A DNA stretch of 64,000 nt from Kribbella voronezhensis (lineage in GTDB: Bacteria > Actinomycetota > Actinomycetes > Propionibacteriales > Kribbellaceae). Positions 58,888-64,000 of the stretch are shown here, piece after piece. The position numbers and the translations under genes are program-made. A model generated the notes under the pieces. The model was not told the DNA's origin. It searched no databases and saw nothing but the letters and a program-made list of their open reading frames with translations. Within the stretch, counting starts at the first letter, position 1. Each line of letters opens with the position of its first letter. The stretch spans positions 3,293,403 to 3,357,402 of the forward strand of contig NZ_SOCE01000001.1 in NCBI RefSeq assembly GCF_004365175.1. The letters run 5' to 3'.

Positions 58888-59620
58888 AGCGGTAGTGGTA
58901 CCTGGAGACGGTCTCGAAGCCGAGCCGGGCGTAGAGGGCACGCGCGGGTTCGTTGCCGGCGACAACCTGGAGCCAGGCCCGGTCGAAACCGAGAGAGGTT
59001 GCTTCTAGCAACAATTCGCGCATCACGGCCAGCGCCCGGCCCTGCCGCCGGAAAGCCGGATCCACCACCACGCAGTACAAGCCCGCCCAGTCGTCGACCA
59101 ACGCCAGCCGCGCGACCGCCGTCACCGTCCCCTGCTCGCGGATCGAGCCGTAGAGCGCACGTCCGCCGGTGAGGATCCCGCGTGCGATCGCCTTCGCGTC
59201 GTCGCCGCCATGCCCGTCCTCGCGCCACCACAGCTCGATCCAGTCGTCGTCAGGCGCCGGGGAAATATTCACTCGCCATTCATCGTCCGGGAGCAGTTCG
59301 AGGACCCGGCCGATCTCGGCCGTCTGCACCAGCGTCGGCGACCCCACCTCGTACCCGCGGGCGGCCAGCACCTCGTCCAGCCCCTCCGGACGCGAGGCCG
59401 GCCCGACCTGGAAGCGCGGCGCCAGCCCTTGGCTCAGGTAGTGGGTTTCCACCAAGGACAAGGCTTTCGGCAGATCTCCCGGGGCACCGAGCGGCAGCAC
59501 CGAGTTCGCCCGCTGGGTGACACCGGCTGCTCGCCGGGCCACCCAGCCGTCGAAGTCCACCACATCCGCGACCGGCCAGGCGCGGTGCATCAACTCATCC
59601 ATCCGAGCAGCAGTCGTCAC
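58865..59620 (-). CDS. GNAT-family acetyltransferase
   Basis: The 251-residue protein has its GNAT fold in the last 120 residues: GLYCVVVDPAFRRQGRALAV with the acetyl-CoA loop, LQVVAGNEPARALYARLGF, then SRYHYRF. The first 130 residues are a second, degenerate half (WPVADVVDFDGWVARRAAGV). The start is GTG 59620, 6 bases downstream of TAAGAT, with TTGCAA 18 bp before that; the mRNA is probably leaderless. It overlaps the ogt gene end by 23 bp. Acceptor unknown. Confidence 0.87.
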   Translation of the reverse strand: MTTAARMDELMHRAWPVADVVDFDGWVARRAAGVTQRANSVLPLGAPGDLPKALSLVETHYLSQGLAPRFQVGPASRPEGLDEVLAARGYEVGSPTLVQTAEIGRVLELLPDDEWRVNISPAPDDDWIELWWREDGHGGDDAKAIARGILTGGRALYGSIREQGTVTAVARLALVDDWAGLYCVVVDPAFRRQGRALAVMRELLLEATSLGFDRAWLQVVAGNEPARALYARLGFETVSRYHYRFRTVARP

Positions 59621-59626
59621 CCTAGG

Positions 59627-59656
59627 ATCTTAGAAGCACAGACTGAATTTTTGCAA
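59627..59656 (-). promoter_or_regulatory. Promoter of the GNAT gene at 58865-59620
   Basis: On the minus strand TTGCAA (59656-59651) and TAAGAT (59632-59627) are 18 bp apart; the start codon follows after 6 bp. The region is notably AT-rich. Confidence 0.65.
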
Positions 59657-59668
59657 TACCTTGAATAA

Positions 59669-60673
59669 TTATCCAAGCTTACGCAGCAGCGGCACGACAT
59701 CCGCAGTGAACTGGGTGAGGAACCGCTCCTGATCGTGTCCAGGCCCGTGCACGACAAGGTGGTTGAACCCGGCGTCGAGGTACGGCTGCAGCTGCGCGAG
59801 CACCTCGTCGGGATCCGACGCGACGATCCAGCGCTTCGCCACCTGCTCGATCGGGAGTTCGTCGGCGAGGCGTTCCATCTCGGTCGCGCTGTCGACGCTG
59901 TGCTTCTGCTCGGGCGTGAGCGACAGCGGCGCCCAGAACCGGGTGTTCTCCAGCGCGAGCTCGGGCTCCCGGTCGTAGGAGAGCTTGACCTCGAGCATCC
60001 GGTCGACGTCCTCGAAGGACCGGCCCGCCTTCTCGGCACCCTCACGCACGGCCGGCATCAGCTTCTCGGTGTACAGGTCCATGCCCTTGCCCGACGTGGC
60101 GATGAACCCGTCGCCCACGCGTCCGGCGTACTTCGCGACCAGCGGCCCGCCTGCGGCGACGTACACCTGGACCGGGGTCTCCGGTCGGTCGTAGATCGAG
60201 GCGTCGACGGTCTTGTAGTACGGCCCGTCCGAGCTGACGCCCTCCTTGGTCCACAGGTCGCGGATCAGGTCGACCGCCTCCCGCAGCCGGGCGAACCGTT
60301 CCTTGAACTCGGGCCACTCGCGGCCGGAGACGGCGATCTCGTTCAGCGCCTCGCCGCTGCCGACGCCGAGCATGATCCGGCCGGGGTAGAGCAGCCCCAT
60401 CGTGGCGAACGCCTGCGCGATCACCGCGGGGTTGTAGCGGAAGGTGGGCGTCAGGACCGAAGTACCGATCAGCACCCGCTCGGTCCGCTCGCCGACGGCC
60501 GCCATCCATGCCAGGGCGAACGGGGCGTGGCCGCCTTCGTGCCGCCAGGGCAGGAAGTGGTCCGACACCGTCACGCTGTCGAGTCCGAGTTCTTCGGCCC
60601 GGACCGCGTACTCGACGAGATCCCGCGGTCCGAACTGCTCCGCCGACGCCTTGTACCCGATGCGAATACTCAC
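59669..60673 (-). CDS. fgd: F420-dependent glucose-6-phosphate dehydrogenase
   Basis: The 334-residue cytosolic enzyme oxidises glucose-6-phosphate with F420, the source of reduced F420 in actinobacteria. It matches mycobacterial Fgd1 almost throughout: [68 protein letters not shown] and [13 protein letters not shown]. The catalytic residues fit as His39, Trp43 and Glu108. GGGAG 6 bases before the GTG at 60673 sets the start. It is divergent from the DUF1707 gene. It may supply F420H2 to the LLM enzymes in the window. Confidence 0.96.
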   Translation of the reverse strand: MSIRIGYKASAEQFGPRDLVEYAVRAEELGLDSVTVSDHFLPWRHEGGHAPFALAWMAAVGERTERVLIGTSVLTPTFRYNPAVIAQAFATMGLLYPGRIMLGVGSGEALNEIAVSGREWPEFKERFARLREAVDLIRDLWTKEGVSSDGPYYKTVDASIYDRPETPVQVYVAAGGPLVAKYAGRVGDGFIATSGKGMDLYTEKLMPAVREGAEKAGRSFEDVDRMLEVKLSYDREPELALENTRFWAPLSLTPEQKHSVDSATEMERLADELPIEQVAKRWIVASDPDEVLAQLQPYLDAGFNHLVVHGPGHDQERFLTQFTADVVPLLRKLG

Positions 60674-60695
60674 CTGTGCTCCCAACTAGTCGTCT

Positions 60696-60718
60696 GTCTG
60701 GCCTCAACCCGGCCAGAC
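60696..60718. other. Hairpin in the fgd upstream region
   Basis: GTCTGGCC and GGCCAGAC form a perfect 8-bp stem with a 7-nt loop, 23-45 bp upstream of fgd, between divergent genes. It could be an operator or a 5' leader structure; it is not placed as a terminator. Confidence 0.5.
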
Positions 60719-60814
60719 CCGTCGATGTTCCGACCCGCCCGGATCCGGAAAGGAACCGACTCCTCGAACACTACGACGGTGCCGGGGCGACCCCTTCCTG
60801 CCTACCCTTGCTCC

Positions 60815-61486
60815 ATGGTCTCCGCCTCCTCCGACTCCGGCTTGCCCGCCGAGCAACCGCGCCCCGAGCTGCGCGCCTCCGACGCCGACCGCGAGCGGGT
60901 GGCCGACGTACTGCGGGACGCCCTGGTGGAGGGACGCCTCCAGCTGACCGAGTTCGAAGCGCGGCTGGAGGAAGCTCATGCGGCCCGGACCCATGGCGAA
61001 CTGGAGAAGGTCGTCCACGACCTCCCGGTGCCGTCGTCGACGGGTGGTGCCGTCGCCGAGTCGGGGCGGATCGGCGGTACGCCGACCTCGCGCACCGGGA
61101 TCGGCATCTTCGGCGCCTTCGACCGCAAGGGCGTCTGGACGATCGCGCGTCAGTTCACCTCGGTCGCGATCATGGGCGGCGGCCGGATCGACTTGCGCGA
61201 GGCGCGGTTCGAGGCCGGTGAGACGGTCATCCGGGCGTTCGCGGTGATGGGTGGCGTGAACGTCGTCGTACCGCCGGACGTGGCCCTGGAGGTCCGCGGC
61301 ATCGGCGTGATGGGCGGCTTCGACCACAGCAAATCCGGTACGGGTCCGCCGGACGGGCCGCGCGTCGTGGTCACCGGCTTCGCCTTCTGGGGCGGCGTCA
61401 GCGTGGAGCGCAAAGTGACCAAGGCCGAGCGCAAGCGGCTGAAAGCCGAACGCAAGGAGCGCAAGCAGCTCGACGCGGAGGAGTAG
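60815..61486 (+). CDS. DUF1707 protein with LiaF-like beta domain
   Basis: This 223-residue protein starts with a DUF1707 (SHOCT-like) domain: LRASDADRERVADVLRDALV, EGRLQLTEFEARLEEAHAAR. A Ser/Gly linker follows, and then a strand-rich domain with repeats of MGGGRIDLREARF, MGGVNVVVPPDV and MGGFDHSKSG, like the C-terminal domain of cell-wall stress proteins such as LiaF. The end is a charged Lys/Arg/Glu helix. The likely role is envelope-stress related. ATG 60815 is 6 bases from TACCCT and probably leaderless. Confidence 0.85.
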   Translation: MVSASSDSGLPAEQPRPELRASDADRERVADVLRDALVEGRLQLTEFEARLEEAHAARTHGELEKVVHDLPVPSSTGGAVAESGRIGGTPTSRTGIGIFGAFDRKGVWTIARQFTSVAIMGGGRIDLREARFEAGETVIRAFAVMGGVNVVVPPDVALEVRGIGVMGGFDHSKSGTGPPDGPRVVVTGFAFWGGVSVERKVTKAERKRLKAERKERKQLDAEE

Positions 61487-61492
61487 GCGGGC

Positions 61493-62686
61493 TCAGTTGG
61501 TCTGGCGCCAGATGTCGTTGAAGACCATCTGCGCCGTCGGCACCTCGTCCGGGACCGAACTGACCGCGACACCGACCAGCCACCAGCGACCTGCGCTGCT
61601 GTACGCCCGCGTCATCACCAGCGTGTACGGCGTGGCGTTGGAGACCGAGTACCACGTCTGCGCGTCCTTGGCGGTCCGCGGCGCCGGCGCCTTGAACGCC
61701 TTGGTCCAGTCCTCGTCGAACGCCGGCCGGACCGACAAACAGCCGGCCAGATCCCGGCACTGCCGGACAGCGATCTGCGCGACCAGCGGTGCCGCGGTTC
61801 GACGGTTGGGGTCGGGCAGCGGCTCGGTCTGCACCCGGCGGTAGAGCGTCGTACTCGACTCGCCCAGCAGCTTGACCTCCGGCGGCCGCGGCCAGCCGAA
61901 CGAGAACGGCAGATCGAGCTGGTTGACGACCTGTACGTCGGAGCCGCTCGGATACGTCTCGCCCACCAGCCCCGGCCCCGCGCCCGGCCGGACGTAAGGC
62001 GCGGAGGCGACCTTGGCGAGGCCCGGCAGCAGGACATGCGAAGGGAGCGCCGACGGCTGGACCGGCGCGACGACGGGTTCCGTGGCCGGATGGTCCTTGA
62101 CCGCACTGCCGACGGCGGCGCCGACGGAGTACGTCACCGTGAACACGATCAGGACGATGAGCACGACGACGGCGTAGACCCAGGGACCGAGTTTGCGGCG
62201 ATACTCGCGCGCCAACTCCACCTTGCCGACCGGAGGCGCCGCGTCCGTAGTACCAGGTGCTGTGGAGCGGTCTTCCGTCGTACCGGCGGCTGGTGGCTCG
62301 AGTGGCGGGGTGGCGCCGTAGTGGGCGAGTTGGCTGCGTACTGCGTCCAGCGACTGCTCGTCGTTGCCGAGCAGGCCGTCCAGTGGGTCGAGGAGGCGTT
62401 CGGCGCCGGACTGTCCCGGGACGAGTTGGGTGATCGCGTACGGGAGGTCGCTGTTGAGATTCGCGGCCCACAGCGGCGTCTCCTGCTGCTGGGGATCGAG
62501 TGCGGCGCCGCGGCTGGACCGACCGAGTCGCTCGCGGACCTGCGGGTCGGCGGCGCCCGTAGTACTGAGGACCAGCGCGACGACCTCCATGCCGGTGAAG
62601 GAACGACCGCGCCAGATCTCGGCGAGCGGATGCACCAGCAGTCGCTGGTCGAACTGGTACCCCGGGATTTGCGGCGGGTTGTTCAC
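61493..62686 (-). CDS. Membrane protein with kinase-N-lobe-like region, unknown function
   Basis: The 397-residue protein has no family I can name. Its first 110 residues (IPGYQFDQRLLVHPLAEIWR, GRSFTGMEVVALVLS, YAITQLVPGQSGAERLLDPL) resemble a Ser/Thr protein kinase N-lobe, but no catalytic loop or DFG follows. One membrane helix (WVYAVVVLIVLIVFTVTYS, about residues 175-195) divides it from an outside half with two Cys (QCRDLAGCLS) and the strands WYSVSNATPYTLVMTRAY. It is made with the upstream gene (GTGA overlap), suggesting a membrane complex. The GTG follows GGGAGGC. Confidence 0.75.
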   Translation of the reverse strand: MNNPPQIPGYQFDQRLLVHPLAEIWRGRSFTGMEVVALVLSTTGAADPQVRERLGRSSRGAALDPQQQETPLWAANLNSDLPYAITQLVPGQSGAERLLDPLDGLLGNDEQSLDAVRSQLAHYGATPPLEPPAAGTTEDRSTAPGTTDAAPPVGKVELAREYRRKLGPWVYAVVVLIVLIVFTVTYSVGAAVGSAVKDHPATEPVVAPVQPSALPSHVLLPGLAKVASAPYVRPGAGPGLVGETYPSGSDVQVVNQLDLPFSFGWPRPPEVKLLGESSTTLYRRVQTEPLPDPNRRTAAPLVAQIAVRQCRDLAGCLSVRPAFDEDWTKAFKAPAPRTAKDAQTWYSVSNATPYTLVMTRAYSSAGRWWLVGVAVSSVPDEVPTAQMVFNDIWRQTN

Positions 62687-63267
62687 TTCGCCTCCCAGAT
62701 CGCCCGGTCGGCCATGGCCAAGGCAGCGGATTCGGCGGCTTGTCGTTCGATCGGCTGGGCGGTGTAGTCGACCTGGACGATCAGGTCTGCGTGCAGCTCC
62801 ACCAGGGTCACCGTCCAGCTCTGGCCGCCGGTCGCCGCGCGCGTCACCCGTTTCACGTTGCTCCGCTCGGGATCCGCCGTCATCGCCCGCCGCTCGAACA
62901 CCTGGCGCGCCACCTGCGCGGGCTTCAGCGGTGGATTGCCGGCGCCGCCGTCCTTCCCGGCGTACGGCGTGACGGTGATGTCGAGCGTCGCCGAGCTGTA
63001 CGTCGTCTGCGCGGTCTCGTCCGCCTTGACCGAGCAACGAATCGCTGTGCTGCCGGTCTTCACCAGCTCGGGCGTCTTACCGTTGGATGCCTTGGGCAAC
63101 AGGCTGGAGACGTCGCCGATCCGGTCGCACAGGTCGGCGGGCAGGTGCCGCGCAGGCAGGATGTCCTTGGGATCGACCGGTTTCCCCGCCGCGAACCCGA
63201 GCCCGAGTCCGGCGACCACCGCGATCCCCGCCGCGATCGCGGTCCTCCGCACCAGTCGACTCGCCAT
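62683..63267 (-). CDS. Exported or anchored protein of unknown function
   Basis: The 194-residue product has an N-terminal membrane helix/signal (RRTAIAAGIAVVAGLGLGFA), then an outside domain with two Cys (HLPADLCDRIGDVSSLLPKA, TAIRCSVKADET), and a helix-strand end (WTVTLVELHADLIVQVDYTA, ESAALAMADRAIW). It looks like the DUF3558-like soluble-domain type, but this is not certain. The ATG at 63267 is 7 bases from TAGGGT, suggesting a leaderless start; a GTG at 63285 is possible. Its gene is translationally coupled to the next one, so the two proteins probably interact. Confidence 0.75.
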   Translation of the reverse strand: MASRLVRRTAIAAGIAVVAGLGLGFAAGKPVDPKDILPARHLPADLCDRIGDVSSLLPKASNGKTPELVKTGSTAIRCSVKADETAQTTYSSATLDITVTPYAGKDGGAGNPPLKPAQVARQVFERRAMTADPERSNVKRVTRAATGGQSWTVTLVELHADLIVQVDYTAQPIERQAAESAALAMADRAIWEAK

Positions 63268-63373
63268 GGTCGTGACCCTAGCCACGAAGAGGTCCTTCCT
63301 GCTCGCTCGACATGGCGCGTTAGACGAGGTTCCGCCGCGGCCGGTTCCCTCGACCTGTGCTTATGCTGCCCGG

Positions 63374-63832
63374 GTGACCGCCTTCCCCGAGATCGTCCCC
63401 GGCCGGCCCGGCGACGGCGAAGTACTGAACCTGCCGTTCGGCGTCTTCACCGTCCGCATCTCCGGCGAACAGACCGGCGGCGCGCTCTCGGTCGTCGAGT
63501 CGATCCTCGCCCCCGGAGCCCTCGGCGCCGCGCCGCACATCCACCACGCCCACGAGGAGTACTTCCTCGTCACCTCCGGCGAGGTCACCTTCGACACAGC
63601 CGACGGCGTACTGACGATGGAGGCCGGCGGCTCGGTCTCCGTACCCCGAGGCCGCCCGCACGGCTACCGCAACGCCACCTCGGCGCCGGCCACCCTGACC
63701 ACGATCTTCACACCCGCCGGCTACGAAAACTACTTCCGCGAAATCGCCGCCGAGGCGGCCGCGGGCACACCCATCACCCCGGAATTACTGAACGACCTCC
63801 GAGCCAAGCAGCAAACCACCCCCTGGCCGTAG
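63374..63832 (+). CDS. Cupin-domain protein
   Basis: This 152-residue single-cupin protein has SILAPGALGAAPHIHHAHEE with the metal ligands His, His and Glu, then YFLVTSGEVTFDTADGV, and GGSVSVPRGRPHGYRNAT as motif 2. It looks like a quercetinase-like or sugar-binding cupin, with no specific substrate. The GTG at 63374 has TATGCT 6 bases upstream, so it may be leaderless. It is divergent from the exported-protein gene. Confidence 0.85.
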   Translation: MTAFPEIVPGRPGDGEVLNLPFGVFTVRISGEQTGGALSVVESILAPGALGAAPHIHHAHEEYFLVTSGEVTFDTADGVLTMEAGGSVSVPRGRPHGYRNATSAPATLTTIFTPAGYENYFREIAAEAAAGTPITPELLNDLRAKQQTTPWP

Positions 63833-63892
63833 CGCTCCTCCGGCGCGGAAGCCGACCGGTACTCCGCCCAGGCGGCCTGTACCCCCGATCGG

Positions 63893-63907
63893 ACCCCCAC
63901 CGGGGGT
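63893..63907. terminator. Hairpin after the cupin gene
   Basis: ACCCCC and GGGGGT form a 6-bp stem with a 3-nt loop, about 60 bp after the cupin stop and before the presumed end of a convergent gene. A weak bidirectional terminator candidate. Confidence 0.45.
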
Positions 63908-63923
63908 TCGCCTGTGCTGCGGG

Positions 63924-64000
63924 TCAGCTCATCAGGGTTTTGACCGAGCCGCCGGACTCCGTGAGCTTGCTTCCCAGGCCGGACAGAGCTTCTCCAACGC
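63924..64000 (-). CDS. C-terminal end of an unidentified protein, gene continues past window
   Basis: The minus strand keeps an open frame to the edge, ending VGEALSGLGSKLTESGGSVK TLMS and TGA at 63924. The Gly/Ser/Leu-rich helix resembles the ends of small WXG100/EspC-type secreted proteins, but 25 residues are too few to name the family. The hairpin at 63893 would be its terminator. Confidence 0.45.
   Translation of the reverse strand, partial: VGEALSGLGSKLTESGGSVKTLMS

Noticed and set aside
1-64000. Prophage, integrative element or insertion sequence
   Set aside because: No integrase, transposase, capsid or conjugation gene and no long flanking direct repeat at the tRNA-Ser gene were found.

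Overview
The window is about 65-70% GC and densely packed, mostly with single genes or short operons joined by ATGA or GTGA overlaps. Mycothiol-type DinB/MDMPI proteins, an F420-dependent glucose-6-phosphate dehydrogenase, SigE-family sigma factors, menaquinone MenB and many apparently leaderless starts point to an actinobacterium. The gene mix resembles Kribbella or a related member of the Propionibacteriales; that genus is an inference from gene content, not a database match. It looks like ordinary chromosome: no prophage, IS element, CRISPR array or rRNA was seen, and there is one tRNA gene.

Layout. 1-2660: 3' part of a secreted alpha/beta hydrolase, then a divergent NTF2-like/XRE pair with a DinB gene. 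2671-7911: two SigE-type sigma factor/membrane partner modules, a secreted SH3 protein and an extra secreted copy of one partner. 7929-12599: diguanylate cyclase, MarR/oxidoreductase pair with a clear operator, hydrolase, mycothiol-type enzyme. 12696-18919: HerA-like ATPase, L,D-transpeptidase, VapB-like and LytR_C proteins, a K+/H+-type antiporter, a 12-unit repeat array and a kinase-like phosphotransferase. 19022-24626: tRNA-Ser, tadA and partner, upp, menB, LacI regulator. 24775-32898: secreted X-Pro peptidase, AraC-DinB fusion, PadR/membrane protein pair, acetyltransferases, an FMN reductase-GNAT fusion controlled with a MarR gene, and a second NTF2-like/XRE pair. 32895-34251: class III adenylyl cyclase co-translated with a stand-alone cyclic-nucleotide-binding protein. 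34396-41084: LLM oxidoreductase, glycosyltransferase, a TetR/membrane protein/FAD monooxygenase operon, ThrE-type exporter. 41283-46118: a probable sugar or polyol catabolic operon (cupin, Gfo/Idh/MocA, DUF993, two sugar isomerase/epimerases). 46312-64000: GAF-PAS-GGDEF protein, a frameshifted PhoD gene, glyoxalase-like, WYL and aldo/keto reductase genes, a two-component flavin monooxygenase, a possibly frameshifted DinB gene, GNATs, MOSC, Ogt, Fgd, and cell-envelope proteins of unknown role.

The strongest regulatory structures are perfect dyads placed on promoters between divergent genes (9848-9884, 31155-31203), a dyad ahead of the two-component monooxygenase (53230-53251) and a CRP-like site at 11705-11720. 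The least explained units are the cyclase/CNB pair, the DUF993 operon, the proline-repeat sigma-factor partner and the repeat array. Two genes carry apparent one-base insertions, which could be real mutations or assembly errors. All family assignments are by recognition of motifs; no search was run.
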